Both the position numbers and the translations under genes were made by a program. A DNA stretch of 64,000 nucleotides from Gammaproteobacteria bacterium. GTDB taxonomy: Bacteria > Pseudomonadota > Gammaproteobacteria > Pseudomonadales > Cellvibrionaceae. A model generated the notes under the pieces. The model did not search any database. It saw only the letters and a program-made list of their open reading frames with translations, and was not told where the DNA came from. Position 1 is the first letter of the stretch, and each line of letters begins with the position of its first letter. Positions 1 to 9,807 of the stretch are shown here, one piece after another. The stretch covers positions 62,001 to 126,000 of the forward strand of contig SEBV01000010.1 of assembly GCA_004172865.1 (NCBI GenBank). The letters are read 5' to 3'.

Positions 1-183
1 GTCGACCTGCTTAAACTACTCGATCTTGACAGCAGTTTAGAATCTCGCAAAGAGCTTGCGAAAGAACTCGACTATTCCGGCGATACGAACGATTCATCAA
101 CAATGAATATTTGGTTACACAAACAAGTGATGAATAAACTAGCAGCCAATGGTGGAAAGGTACCTGCCGACTTAAAAGACTGA
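1..183 (+). CDS. DUF3597 domain protein, C-terminal part (5' end outside window)
   Basis: Open from base 1 to a TGA at 181-183, giving 60 residues. The stretch contains LDSSLESRKELAKEL and the ending GGKVPADLKD, which I recognise as the C-terminal half of the DUF3597 domain. Function of the family is unknown. A degenerate second copy lies near 19.5 kb with the same motifs. A strong hairpin follows at once. The N-terminus is not in the window. Confidence 0.75.
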   Translation, partial: VDLLKLLDLDSSLESRKELAKELDYSGDTNDSSTMNIWLHKQVMNKLAANGGKVPADLKD

Positions 184-198
184 TATATTTTTAATTTT

Positions 199-229
199 CA
201 TATTGCTCGCGATTACAGCGAGCAATATG
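199..229 (+). terminator. Perfect 12-bp stem hairpin after DUF3597 gene
   Basis: CATATTGCTCGC (199-210) pairs with GCGAGCAATATG (218-229) around a 7-nt loop, 16 bp after the stop. There is no T-tract, so it may be an RNA-stabilising 3' hairpin rather than a classic rho-independent terminator. The decayed DUF3597 copy near 19.6 kb is also followed by a 12-bp perfect hairpin. Confidence 0.5.
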
Positions 230-370
230 AAGCAAATATGAAGCTTATTAACGCCCCTAAGCAATAATATAGCTAAAATTAGCGTCCGTAACCTCCGTTA
301 TCATTTAGAAGTTAAGCGCACTATTCAAAATAAAATCAAACGAGACTTGCGTTCCAATTAACGAGATCGT

Positions 371-738
371 CTAAAAGAGCTTACTCAAAATTTCATCGTC
401 GATAGGCTTGGGAATTACAATACCGAAAAAACTAACAAATTCTGGCGCATAAAAAATCAGTGTCATTGAAATATTATCGACTTCATTAGGTAAAGAATCA
501 GCTACTGTGAAGGCTTAATTCAAGGTAAGAAACTTCATCCGTGCTAACTGCCTCGCTTCGATGGCGCGATAGATATCAATTTCATGTGCTCTAAATAGAG
601 GTATACACCGATTGAAAAGCGTGACGAATATTCCAAAATTGTATACATTGAATCTCTCTGCCGAAACAGTACGTTAAGCACGTCATTTCCTACTGATTTC
701 AATTCGCTGAAAGCCGATCCTGTGCCCCAATGCGTCAC
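371..738 (-). pseudogene. Decayed gene of unknown function
   Basis: Two minus-strand frames join into one plausible protein. The first runs from 738 through NDVLNVLFRQRDSMY. After a shift near 640 the second reads HEIDIYRAIEARQLARMKF, has one in-frame TAA, and continues through NEVDNISMTLIFYAPEF to a TAG at 371-373. The composition of both parts looks coding, but I do not recognise the family. One frameshift and one stop make it a pseudogene. Confidence 0.3.
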
Positions 739-784
739 ACGTAAAATGCGCGGGTCGCATTCGCGTCAACTGAGATTTATGACG

Positions 785-1027
785 ATGACAAAGGAATTTG
801 TAAATTACATTGCGTGGACAGCCTCAATGAAATATGAGAATGGCTACGCGGGATTTATCGGGATCCAGCACAAGGCGTTCGTTAGTTGTGAGCAAGTTCT
901 TTGGGTGCTCGGACCAAATTTTAGATCGGAGTTCGATGCCGAGTTATCCGCCGACAATATGCTTGAACAAATCATTTCGATCACACCTACCGGCCGGGTT
1001 GTTTATGCTGATGGTGTAATGCTTTAG
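785..1027 (+). CDS. 80-aa protein of unknown family, paralogue of the gene upstream of ku
   Basis: The start at 785 gives MTKEFVNYIAWTASMKYENG and an 80-residue protein ending YADGVML. It aligns end to end with the protein at 18229-18471 (MIKEFSHYTAWTDAMKYESG ... YNDGVML), which sits directly upstream of ku. An ATG at 779 is an alternative start. No signal peptide or membrane segment is visible. I do not recognise the family. Conservation of two diverged copies in one region supports a real protein. It precedes a decayed oxidoreductase and has no clear operon partner here. Confidence 0.65.
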   Translation: MTKEFVNYIAWTASMKYENGYAGFIGIQHKAFVSCEQVLWVLGPNFRSEFDAELSADNMLEQIISITPTGRVVYADGVML

Positions 1028-1639
1028 ATCATCAATCCGAGTGTATCTTCTTGGGCGGCCTTAAAAGAGCGTGGGCATATCTTTAAGCATGATAACATTT
1101 TGATTAATGGTACAACGTGAATCTCGGAGGTGCTCGCATTACAAATTGCAAAATATTTGGGAGCTCACAAAGTTATCGCCGCAGGCCGCAATCGCGAAAC
1201 CTTATTGTCGCTCAAGAAATTGGGTGCGGCTATATGTATTGAACTAAGCGAAAACAAAAGCGAGATGGAAAATGCCTTTAAACAACAATTCACAAAAGGT
1301 GTGGATATCCTTCTTAATTATGTATGAAGCGAAAGTGCCGAAATTTATTAATTGCCACCGATAAGCGTACCCAGAGTTGAACCCTTTACGCTACGTACAA
1401 ATCGGTCGATAGCGTCTCAGATATACACTGCCCAGCTTGGTATTGAGATCGTCTGGGATACACCTCCTGGGCAGCGGCAAGGTGTGTCAGCTGACAAATT
1501 TATTTAAGCAACCGCTGATTTATTTCAAGCTACTACTTCCGAAAATTTTCATATTAAAGCAACGACTGCACCATTATCGGAGATAGAAATATTTCGGAAG
1601 CAGTATGAAACTTCCACTCGCTTGGTCTTCATCATGTGA
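1028..1639 (+). pseudogene. Zinc-type alcohol dehydrogenase / NADPH:quinone oxidoreductase remnant
   Basis: The translation around 1031-1120 reads PSVSSWAALKERGHIF then DNILINGTT, followed by a stop. The same frame then continues as VLALQIAKYLGAHKVIAAGRN, the NAD(P)-binding part of the medium-chain dehydrogenase/quinone oxidoreductase family. After 1327 the match continues in other frames, with the tail ending RKQYETSTRLVFIM and TGA at 1637-1639. The N-terminal GroES-like domain is missing and several stops and shifts are present, so it cannot be functional. Confidence 0.7.
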
Positions 1640-2021
1640 ATAATGATGCTCATAGGCCGCGCAAAAACGGCTAGCTTTTTTTAATTTACAAGCTCTTTAG
1701 TAGTAACAGCTTTCCGCCGTGACTTTTTACGCTAGTTTAATCATCTGTGCAGTGTTCTCCTCGAATAACGCGATAAAAAGACTCGGTTTTTTTAGTATTC
1801 AGAAACACCTCCCGCCAAAACCAAAAAAATACTTTGTCCTTCTTACAAAGCGCTGGATTAAGAATTTTGCCATACAAACAATTCACCTAATAAATTGCGG
1901 TTTAGATATTACAAGTACAAGGTACGAATTAACGCGACCATAAACATCAGAAAAAAGAAAATTCAAATTCACGTCAGATAAACTACCAGAGGCTGACACT
2001 GACAAGCTAATGAGCAAAATA
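1640..2021. other. Intergenic region with a weak terminator-like hairpin
   Basis: No gene supported. GGCCG and CGGC flank a short A-rich loop near 1654-1671, followed by a run of T, so it could terminate the decayed oxidoreductase transcript. The short plus-strand reading frame at 1719-1943 is basic and low in complexity and does not look coding. Confidence 0.3.
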
Positions 2022-3330
2022 CTACCGCGTACTCCGCCGCCAAAACTTCTCCATGATTGGTTTAACGCTAGTCCCGTGTATGATGATTGACAAAGTTATC
2101 ACCACAAGCGTGAGTTGAGTAAGTTGACTTGCATAAGTCTTATCAACCCCATGCTGTATCGCGTACATAAGATAATAGATTGACCCTATGCCTCGTACGC
2201 CAAACCATCCGATCATGCTTCGTAGTTTCCACGTAGTGTTAGTGCTAATTAAACTGATGTAAACACTCACAGGACGAGCAACTACGAAAAGAAAAATTGC
2301 GAGGACGACACTTTGCCAGTTCCAGTACTGAACCGCTAGCATGCCCCCAAGCAAAAACACTAGCAACATTTCCGATAGCCGTTCTAAATGTGCGCCAAAT
2401 ACCAAAGCTTCCAGCTGATGATAGTTGGTGCGGAATCTTCGGAATTCTTTAAAGCAGATTCTTCACTTCGGTTTGTTAACTTCGCTACATTTGAGCGGCG
2501 CTCGGCCAACTTTAATTCTCGTTGCCGCAATGCGACACCGGCGAAAAATACAGCGAGAAAGTCCCACGCGCCGATAGCCAAACTTATACCATATACGATG
2601 GCGATCAAACCGAGTCCAACAAGATCATCGAGAACTTCGTGCTTCAATTCGAAACCCCGTAGTTTCAATCCAACATGCGCCAGCAGAATTCCAGCAAGAA
2701 TTCCGATTATGATGGCACCGGACGTCGCCCACACCACATCTAATGCCGCCCACTTCCACGCGGAATCACCCAGGTCATGCAAGCCGAGTAATCCCAACCC
2801 CAACATGACAAATGGAAATGCTGACCCATCGTTCATCCCAGCTTCGCACGTAAGATTGAAACGGAGTTGGTCTTGTCACCAGCATGGCGCGATTGGACAT
2901 CTGTCGCCAGCACCGGATCTGTAGGCGCCAATATCGCCCCGAGCAAGATCGCCAGCCCGAGAGAAAGATCGAAAACAACGTAACTGAATGCCGCAACAAA
3001 TGACACAGTAAGTGTCATAGATAGCCGTGCTAATAAAACTGGTTTTGTCCATTGCTTCACAGTAACCGGCACCGGCATTTTTATACCTGCGGAGAAAAGC
3101 GAAATTAACACTGCAACTTCACTTAAGACTTCCAAAAGCGGTGCTTCATTGATAGGGTCAAAATGAAAAAGATTTAATACCATCGGTCCCGCATTCACTC
3201 CGATGGTTAAATAGATGATGGATGAGCTGAATGGAGAGCGAGCCAAAATAGTCGACGTCAGCCCTCGACCAAGCATGAGAACGCCAATTAATAAGAACCA
3301 AGCTCCGTTTTCCAACATAATATTCACCAA
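2022..3330 (-). pseudogene. CPA1-family Na+/H+ (cation:proton) antiporter, frameshifted
   Basis: Three consecutive minus-strand frames rebuild one membrane antiporter. The N-terminal part (3330 to about 2850) has hydrophobic segments and AILAPTDPVLATDVQ, a CPA1 hallmark. The middle part (about 2836-2420) has MNDGSAFPFVMLGLGLLGL. The C-terminal part (2405-2022) has WFGVRGIGSIYYLMYA, another conserved CPA1 segment. Frame changes fall near 2850 and 2410. The total length of about 430 residues fits the family. An intact NhaD antiporter lies 3.4 kb away and may cover the same need. Confidence 0.8.
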
Positions 3331-3790
3331 GTTAAAAACGAGTAACGAATTTTTTAATGGCTATCAAATTAGGTGAGATACTATTTTGTGCATTCACAAA
3401 CATTTATCTCGACGCTGACTATTATCATAACGGACAACAAGTGTATGCCGCTTTCATTTTGATGATCTAGTTTTGGCCATAGTTAGCGGAGAAAAGTGTT
3501 GAGATTTTATTGCTGTGCAACAATCACCCAACTTGCCTATTACGTTTTTAGATCCCCGATGGAATTTTTAGTAGTAGCCAGATCTACCCGCTTTTATTCG
3601 ATCAAACGTCAAATGTTTTATTGAATACCCAAGTGGATCCGAACAAATCAGAGCGCACTTAGCAAATGAATTTAAAATCGTTTCAGGTCGCTCAAATGAA
3701 CCGATCAATAGCTCCGGAATTATTAATTCAGATTTTACGTGCAAGCTTAAAAGAAGAGAATCACATAATTTTTCCTGAGAAAAAATAATA
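3331..3790. other. Intergenic region, possible gene tail
   Basis: No gene I can name. A plus-strand stretch from about 3666 to 3789 reads MNLKSFQVAQMNRSIAPELL and ends in HIIFPEKK just before a strong terminator, so it may be the 3' remnant of a lost gene. Upstream of 3600 nothing is recognisable. Confidence 0.25.
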
Positions 3791-3821
3791 AAAAAGCGCG
3801 AGTAAAATCGCGCTTTTTATT
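3791..3821. terminator. Bidirectional rho-independent terminator
   Basis: The arms AAAAGCGCGA and TCGCGCTTTTT flank a 6-nt loop, with A-runs on one side and T-runs on the other, so it can act in both directions. It lies downstream of the minus-strand gene ending at 3872 and after the remnant on the plus strand. Confidence 0.8.
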
Positions 3822-3871
3822 TGTGAACCAAAATTTTATATTTCATAAGACATCAGAAACACCAAATTTAG

Positions 3872-4402
3872 TTAAGGGGCTTTATTCGGCGCACTACCTT
3901 CAGATGTAGAATGAATGTCCTCGGCGCCAGCGCGCTCATAAATATCTTTCGCAACTTTTACCTGGTCAGAGTTTTCGGTATGAACAGAGACAAGTGCGTT
4001 GCCTCCTTGAATTTTGCCGTCATACAGTTTGGCTTCATATTCAGGGATACCCATGCCAATCAAACCACCGATCACGCCGCCTGTAGCACCACCCACTGCC
4101 GCGCCGCCGAGTGCTGCCATAATGGGACCCGCAGCGATAAGCGGGCCGACTCCGGGAATAGCCAAACTGCCAATACCCGCCAGCCAACCTAAAACCGCAC
4201 CAGCACCCATGCCAGTGATCCCACCTGTCGTAGCGCCTTCAGGCATTTTGGTATTCTGCTCGTGAGAGAAATCACGTGTGCCTGACTTATCAGAAAAAAG
4301 TACAGAAATTTCATTGTTAAGAAAGCCTGCATTCTTTAGCTCATCAACGATGAGTTCAGCTTGAGTCCGAGTTTGCGCAATACAATAAACTGCATTTTTC
4401 AT
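3872..4402 (-). CDS. General-stress-protein-like protein with glycine-rich membrane segment
   Basis: The start at 4402 (MKNAVYCIAQTRTQAELIVD) is chosen because a GGAG motif lies just upstream; an earlier in-frame start would overlap the preceding gene. The N-terminal ~55 residues resemble the small alpha/beta domain of general stress protein 17M-like proteins. A long Gly/Ala-rich hydrophobic hairpin (about residues 60-115) follows, then a C-terminal segment with ALVSVHTENSDQ. Such proteins are often called low-complexity stress membrane proteins; the biochemical role is unknown. It lies 16 bp after a BON-domain gene with a near-identical leader (ACTACTGGAGA), so the two form an operon. Confidence 0.7.
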   Translation of the reverse strand: MKNAVYCIAQTRTQAELIVDELKNAGFLNNEISVLFSDKSGTRDFSHEQNTKMPEGATTGGITGMGAGAVLGWLAGIGSLAIPGVGPLIAAGPIMAALGGAAVGGATGGVIGGLIGMGIPEYEAKLYDGKIQGGNALVSVHTENSDQVKVAKDIYERAGAEDIHSTSEGSAPNKAP

Positions 4403-4418
4403 GGTAAATCTCCAGTAG

Positions 4419-4838
4419 TTATTTAGTGTCAATGTCTAATTGGTTGTCAGTATTCAAGACTCCCGCGACGTTGCGCGCAAGCTCTTCAACTCGGGATTTT
4501 TCAGTTGCACTCTTTACAGGCCCTCGCAGTGTAACTACACCTTTGACCACAACAATTTTTACATTGTGAGCTGTAACCGACAGGTTTTTATCGTCAACGA
4601 TTGCACTTCGCACCGCAGCGAGAACATCGATATCTGACTTTGAATTTGTCTGCTTTTGCGGTGTCAACGTAGCGTCATTCTTATCTCGCGTATTTAAATC
4701 ACTATTATCAGCATCTTTCGCTACTACGCCTTTCATAGCTAAGATTGATGATGAACTATGGGACACATTATCTGCCGCCGTTGCTACTGCGCTGATGCAC
4801 AATAGAGTAAGTCCAAAAAATTTTGTAAGTGTCCGCAT
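4419..4838 (-). CDS. Periplasmic BON-domain protein
   Basis: 139 residues with a clear signal peptide (MRTLTKFFGLTLLCISAVATAA, cleavage after AVATAA), a linker rich in D, N and K, and one C-terminal BON domain (about residues 68-137). The domain shows the pattern DVLAAVRSAIVDDKNL, VVVKGVVTLRGPV and AGVLNTDNQL. BON domains bind phospholipid and occur in OsmY-type osmotic-stress proteins. An ATG at 4838 follows GGAG with good spacing. It is first in an operon with the stress protein at 3872-4402. The upstream 580 bp is free of genes and must hold its promoter. Confidence 0.85.
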   Translation of the reverse strand: MRTLTKFFGLTLLCISAVATAADNVSHSSSSILAMKGVVAKDADNSDLNTRDKNDATLTPQKQTNSKSDIDVLAAVRSAIVDDKNLSVTAHNVKIVVVKGVVTLRGPVKSATEKSRVEELARNVAGVLNTDNQLDIDTK

Positions 4839-5418
4839 CGTGTTTCTCCAGTAGTTTATGATGGCCGCTCAACGCGACGTGGTATTCGCAGTCTAAAGGT
4901 AAACAAAAAATTTCTATGTTTGGTAACAAACATTAGTAGGAATTTTAAAATGTAATCCCAAGCGACAATAAATCAATTTTTGGTAAAAGATGAAAGTAAT
5001 ACCTTTTGACAAAACTTACGTAGCTATTTCAATCGATCTACATTCCGAAAGCAGAAATTGCGCGTTGAATTTGAATAAATGTTAAGAAACAATTGTAAGC
5101 ACAGTTAGTTTTAACACATCGTCGCCCAAAGCCCCAACCTAGCGTTCGAGCGATAGGAAAAATGAATCAAATATAATTTCAAATTTTAGTAAATTCATGA
5201 AACGCTCTGGGATTCAGGGATTGCCGAATAGCCTTATTTGACGCTATGAAATTAACTTGAGAGGGAATGGCGAATTGATGAGGATTTTTATGTAACAAGT
5301 TATAAATCGACTTCAAATATTATTTCGCATGTGTATTGAAAATTATTCCGAAAATATAGATTTTTAAATTCAAATGAAATTACTTTTCGTTAAGCTTCCA
5401 TGCTTAACACTGAAAAAA
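4839..5418. other. AT-rich intergenic region
   Basis: About 580 bp between two minus-strand genes. I see no coding potential, RNA gene or clear repeat. It should hold the promoter of the BON-domain operon near 4840-4950 and the 3' region of the hemerythrin gene, but no unambiguous -10/-35 pair stands out. Confidence 0.4.
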
Positions 5419-5886
5419 TTATGCAGCCAATTCTGCTTCCTTAATTTCGTTTTTACGCTTGAGCATCTGCTCACCCAACGCAATTAGATCAAGGCCAGAT
5501 TTGCGCACTTTAGGGAACATGTCTTCCTCTTCTTCTTTAACATGATGGTCAATTTGTTCCGAAAGAACAGTAACTTTAGCATCATATAAATCCTCACCGG
5601 GACTCATGCCGAGAATTTGTGCTATTAAGTCTTTAGCGCCTGCATGCTCGACCAGTGCCTCATCCATCAAATCAGAATCTTTAATTGCTTCACGGACTTT
5701 CGGATAAAATATTTCTTCTTCGATTTGGGTGTGCATAGTTAGCTCATGACAAATTTTTTCAGCAATGGATTTTTTCTTTGCTTTTGAGCGATCAGTAAGC
5801 GCATCAAACTCCTTAAATAATTTCTTAACTTCTTGGTGATCGTTAATTAATAAATCGATTGCGTCTACCTTGTGTTGAGATTTCAT
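5419..5886 (-). CDS. Hemerythrin HHE-domain protein
   Basis: 155 residues, all-helical. The motifs INDHQEVKKLF, ICHELTMHTQIEEEIFYPKV, VEHAGAKDLIAQIL and DHHVKEEEEDMFPKV supply the His, Glu and Asp ligands of the non-haem di-iron site in the hemerythrin HHE cation-binding family. Related bacterial proteins bind O2 or NO or protect against oxidative stress; the role here is inferred. AGGTG precedes the ATG. A frameshifted paralogue lies at 29.3 kb. The gene is alone, with long gaps on both sides. Confidence 0.88.
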   Translation of the reverse strand: MKSQHKVDAIDLLINDHQEVKKLFKEFDALTDRSKAKKKSIAEKICHELTMHTQIEEEIFYPKVREAIKDSDLMDEALVEHAGAKDLIAQILGMSPGEDLYDAKVTVLSEQIDHHVKEEEEDMFPKVRKSGLDLIALGEQMLKRKNEIKEAELAA

Positions 5887-6713
5887 ATAAGCACCTATTT
5901 CTAAATTGATATAAATATACCTTTAGATGTTCTCAGGTATTTCCACATGAACATCATGTAAATATGATGGTCAAAGTAAATGCCATCGTATGTTCGTTGC
6001 CGAACCGGCAGGTTACATTTAATAAGATAGGAATTTTTATCAAAAAGGAAAACCTCCCAATCATAAAAAATGTATAGCTCCACAGGATTAATTCAGGAAT
6101 TGATTTATTGTGAGCTATTTTTTTCAAACACCGACGTCCATAATCTGTTAAAAACACGCCGATTAACATTAGGAAATTGCTATAGAGAATGACCGAAAAT
6201 ATTTATTATTTTGGTTCTGAGATGTGTATTTTTTAAGTGTAGTTACTCGATAAACAATTGAAGTAAAGTGAGTGTTACTGAAAAGACCTTCAACAACTGC
6301 ACAGCGAAATCTATTCAGGTCGGCCGATGCTGTTGAAAAACTATTTTAGTCGTATAGGAAATAAAAACTATCGTGCGCTATTTGAATGAAATTACTTTCG
6401 CACTACAAGAGTCGCTCAGAATTCAAATAGTAACGCGAAAAATGGAATATTTTTTTATTTAAATTACCATTAGAAAAGTTATAACGAGCTTTTCAACGGC
6501 ATTGGCCCAAGAGCAGAAATCGAATTAGCAAACCCTTTATCCTCACTCACGATCGAACGCTTATTAAGGTCTATTGCTAATAGCGCGTATAAAGTTTAGG
6601 TAAGTTGAATGGCTTCGGCGTCTCCTAACACTCTAATTATCGGCCGTGATAGTCTATTCTAACTATTTAGCAATCCTTCGCTAATGATTAATCCCATTTT
6701 TTAAGATATCACC
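5887..6713. other. Long non-coding region with an imperfect inverted repeat
   Basis: No supported gene in 827 bp. Overlapping short minus-strand frames at 5901-6169 have no recognisable content. An imperfect inverted repeat at 6322-6342 and 6487-6507 is listed separately. The 3' part must contain the nhaD promoter; no strong RBS precedes the nhaD ATG. Confidence 0.4.
6322..6507. repeat. Imperfect ~20-bp inverted repeats 186 bp apart, possible MITE or IS relic
   Basis: GGCCGATGCTGTTGAAAA (6322-6339) faces TTTTCAACGGCATTGGCC (6490-6507), with two mismatches in 18 positions. The 150 bp between the arms is AT-rich and has no gene. Paired arms of this type are seen at insertion-sequence ends, but no target duplication is evident, so the assignment is tentative. 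Confidence 0.35.
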
Positions 6714-7997
6714 ATGTTAACAGCGCTTACAATTATCTTTGTTTTAACATACGCCGCTATTGCTTTTGAGCATCCGCTGAAAATTAACAAGTCTGCCTCT
6801 GCGCTTGCAGGTGCCGGGTTGCTGTGGACTATTTATGCGGTCTTGTCGGGCAATCAGCACGCTATATCGCATGAAATATCTGAGACGTTGGCGAGTACCG
6901 CTCAGATAGTCTTTTTTCTGATGGGAGCTATGACTATCGTAGAGTTAATAGATGCCCACAATGGCTTTCAGGTAGTCACGGACCGCATCAATACTACCAA
7001 GCTGTCATCACTCATGTTATTGATCTGTCTTGTGACGTTTTTTCTAAGTGCTGTTTTGGACAATTTGACTACTACTATCGTGATGATTTCATTAGTAAAG
7101 AAGCTGCTATCAAAGCGGGATGATCGCTTGATATTTGCAGGCATGATTGTGATCGCGGCTAACGCGGGTGGAGCTTGGTCGCCCATAGGTGACGTCACGA
7201 CTACGATGCTATGGATCGGTGGACAAATTACCCCAGCAAATATTATGACGTGGTTATTTATTCCTTCAATCGTAAACGTGGTGATTCCTGCGGCGGTTAC
7301 TGCGTGGATGCTACATGGAAAAATTGTCGAAGCTCCGGTTAATAATAATTCGAGTCAAAATGAGCTTACATCGACGGCAGAGCGCGCTGTTGTATTTTGG
7401 CTGGGACTTGGCGTCTTAGTTGCTGTGCCAATATTCAAAACACTCACACATTTGCCACCTTTTATGGGCGTTTTATTTGGGTTAGGAATTCTCTGGATTG
7501 TGGTCGATCGCATGCATAAAAATAAAGATGATGAGGAGAAGCGTGAGCTAACACTTACCCATGCCTTAACACGCATCGATATGGCTTCAATTATATTTTT
7601 TATTGGAATTCTTCTGGCCGTAGCGACACTTGAACATACCCATATCCTTACGCAGCTCGCAACTTGGCTAAATGCAGTGGTGGGTCGGCTAGATGTGATT
7701 GTTGTACTGATTGGGATTGCGAGCGCGCTTGTCGACAACGTACCTTTGGTTGCGGCGTCTATGGGAATGTATAACATTGAAAGCTATCCATCCGATAGCT
7801 TTTTGTGGGAGTTTTTGGCCTATTGTGCCGGTACCGGTGGTTCAATTCTAATCATCGGCTCAGCAGCAGGTGTTGCGGCAATGGGGTTAGAAAAAATCGA
7901 TTTTCTTTGGTATTTGAAAAAAATAAGCCTATTGGCTTTTGTCGGTTATTTAGCAGGTGCCGCCGTCTACATAGTCCAATTCAATATTTTTCATTAA
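6714..7997 (+). CDS. nhaD: NhaD-type Na+/H+ antiporter
   Basis: 427 residues with about twelve hydrophobic segments, the expected length for NhaD of the ion-transporter superfamily. It exports Na+ (or Li+) in exchange for protons across the inner membrane. Conserved NhaD segments are visible: LDNLTTTIVMISLVKKLL near residue 120, NAGGAWSPIGDVTTTMLWIG near 150-170, LVDNVPLVAASMGMY near 345 and GTGGSILIIGSAAGVAAMG near 375. The paired DNLT and DNVP motifs are the polar residues expected in the transport path. The ATG at 6714 lacks a strong RBS. It is the only intact sodium antiporter seen here; a CPA1 antiporter nearby is broken. Confidence 0.93.
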   Translation: MLTALTIIFVLTYAAIAFEHPLKINKSASALAGAGLLWTIYAVLSGNQHAISHEISETLASTAQIVFFLMGAMTIVELIDAHNGFQVVTDRINTTKLSSLMLLICLVTFFLSAVLDNLTTTIVMISLVKKLLSKRDDRLIFAGMIVIAANAGGAWSPIGDVTTTMLWIGGQITPANIMTWLFIPSIVNVVIPAAVTAWMLHGKIVEAPVNNNSSQNELTSTAERAVVFWLGLGVLVAVPIFKTLTHLPPFMGVLFGLGILWIVVDRMHKNKDDEEKRELTLTHALTRIDMASIIFFIGILLAVATLEHTHILTQLATWLNAVVGRLDVIVVLIGIASALVDNVPLVAASMGMYNIESYPSDSFLWEFLAYCAGTGGSILIIGSAAGVAAMGLEKIDFLWYLKKISLLAFVGYLAGAAVYIVQFNIFH

Positions 7998-8009
7998 CCA
8001 TACATCTGA

Positions 8010-8455
8010 ATGAAAATCATCAAATATGAATCAAGCGCACTAAAATTCTTAAGTAGTAGTCCAGAAATTTTAGCTCCTGATTGTTCCAGGGCAGTGAATC
8101 TGTGGCGTTCAATTAAAGGGGTTACGCTCAATGAGTCTGATTCGCTGGAAACCGTCAGTGCCTTTTTAAGAAGAAATCCAGTCCTCAGTTTTGTTATCAA
8201 AGCATTAGATGGAAAAGTAATAGGCACCATTCTTTGCGGTGAGAATGGTCGTGCAGTTCAAATTTATCACCTCGCAGTTGCAAGATCCTATCAAGGTAAA
8301 GATTTGGGAACTCCTTGGTTGCAGCATGCCTTGAGAGATTATCGCAGTTGAGTGTTCCGCGTTGTAATATCTTTGTTAACAGCAGCAACAACATCGGCAA
8401 CCGCTTTTGGTTGACGAATGGCTGGATTGATCCAGTCAATTCAAAAGTTCTTTAA
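8010..8455 (+). pseudogene. GNAT-family N-acetyltransferase, frameshifted
   Basis: The first frame (8010-8351) covers the N-terminal strands, then GKVIGTILCGENGR and IYHLAVARSYQGKDLGTPWL. The last resembles the acetyl-CoA pyrophosphate loop (normally R-x-x-G-x-G/A), but the second glycine position reads GKDLGT. After a shift near 8345 another frame gives LSVPRCNIFVNSSNNIG and NRFWLTNGWIDPV, the C-terminal GNAT strand and the F/W-x-x-x-G-W motif, with a stop at 8453-8455. It lies 13 bp after nhaD and may once have been co-transcribed. One frameshift removes the C-terminal third. Confidence 0.65.
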
Positions 8456-9422
8456 AAAAGATTACGGAAACAAAATTTAATTTAATTTTCGTTAAAGAAC
8501 AATTTCATTTTGGCTTCGATTTCGACGTTTTCAAATTCGAATTTCGATAAAAATATCCAGAGTCCAAATATTTCTTTTGATCTCATTTCTATCAAAAATT
8601 GGTTTGAAGAGTATCGGCTAACAGCGAATGTTACTAACTTGATAGATCTTGATTTGCTTCTTGCCCTAAATTACTGTCAAGATTGAATGCTTTTTCCTCA
8701 AAGATGCTATACCTCGACACGCAGAAATACTTGAAAAACCAAATTTATAAGTGATGATACCGATGCAGTGATCCTCTACTCTAGCAAGCGGAGACTTCTT
8801 AAATCAGATTTGCGAGGCTTGGCTCCACTAAATTTACGGCGATGCAGGAATTTGTTAACAAAGTATTTTGACAATGAAATGGACGTTATTTTTGTAAATT
8901 CAACGAGCGCCACTACATAAGTTGGTAGCCAGACATCGAACGAATCTTACGTGCTGTTGGGCTTCTGGTTATGGCTAATGCTATAAAGCCCCCATATAAC
9001 TAGGATTATTTACGGAAAAGATTTGCCGAGAAAGGAATTTTTTAGTGTTTACTCCCTTTAGGTACCGCCGAGCTTCTAGCATCTAAATTTTAACGACTAT
9101 TTTTTCAGCGGTCATAACCTTATAATCTAGTACCAATAACTCACTCTCACTCTGGGGCGATACAAGCTCATTTGATTATTGAGTGATTTTTCACTGTTGG
9201 TTGCATGGGAATTGCGGTGATCAGGAGCGCCTCAGATTACTTTGTTAGGCCTGAATCAAAACTTCTAGCCCATCGATCGCGGCACTTAATGTTAAAAAAG
9301 TGGAAGCGTCACTGAATGTTTAGAACAAAGATTGCAGTAAGAAAACTATTTCCAGCGCACTTAAATTTTTTAGCTATGAAATTACTGAGTTTTAAAAATA
9401 TCAAAAAATTGGGAGATAGGAT
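8456..9422. other. Long region without a recognisable gene
   Basis: 967 bp. A plus-strand frame of about 60 codons around 8725-8919 (SDDTDAVILYSSKRRLLKSD and DNEMDVIFVNSTSATT) is open and could be a gene relic, but I do not recognise it. The rest has frequent stops in all frames. GGAGATAGGA just before 9423 is the RBS of the next gene. Confidence 0.35.
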
Positions 9423-9767
9423 TTGGGAAAATTATTTTCATACGGAACATTACAGCAAGCAGAAGTTCAGCAGTCCACATTTGGAAGGTTACTTCATGGT
9501 GTAGGAGATTCGCTAACCGGTTATAGGCTTGGCGCAGTAAAAATCACTGACATCAGTGTGGTTAAACAAAGTGGAAGTGACACGCAACCAATACTTAGAT
9601 TTACAGGAAACTTAATCGATCAAATAGAAGGCACCGTTTTTGATGTCACTCCAGATGACTTGGTTCAAGCAGATGAATATGAAGTTACTGATTACCACCG
9701 CATTTCCGTGACTTTAAAATCGGGAATGAATGCATGGATATATGTTGCAAAGGACGCTGGGCAGTAG
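9423..9767 (+). CDS. Gamma-glutamylcyclotransferase-like (AIG2-type) protein
   Basis: 114 residues starting MGKLFSYGTLQQAEVQQSTF. The YGTL near the N-terminus is the substrate-binding loop of the gamma-glutamylcyclotransferase-like fold, and the acidic region DLVQADEYEVTDYHR near residue 85 places a Glu where the catalytic acid of the family lies (D-x-x-E-x). GGCT-like enzymes cyclise gamma-glutamyl compounds to 5-oxoproline, but many bacterial members have unknown substrates. The start is a TTG at 9423 with GGAGATAGGA upstream. Flanked by non-coding sequence. Confidence 0.75.
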   Translation: MGKLFSYGTLQQAEVQQSTFGRLLHGVGDSLTGYRLGAVKITDISVVKQSGSDTQPILRFTGNLIDQIEGTVFDVTPDDLVQADEYEVTDYHRISVTLKSGMNAWIYVAKDAGQ

Positions 9768-9807
9768 TAGTCAGAAAAAGATTTGGTGAACAATGCGTCC
9801 AACGTTT

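Noticed and set aside
1719-1943. Plus-strand reading frame of 74 codons
   Set aside because: Low-complexity basic translation, no RBS, no family resemblance, AT-rich surroundings.
5901-6169. Overlapping minus-strand reading frames upstream of the hemerythrin gene
   Set aside because: No RBS, no recognisable domain, and composition typical of non-coding AT-rich DNA.
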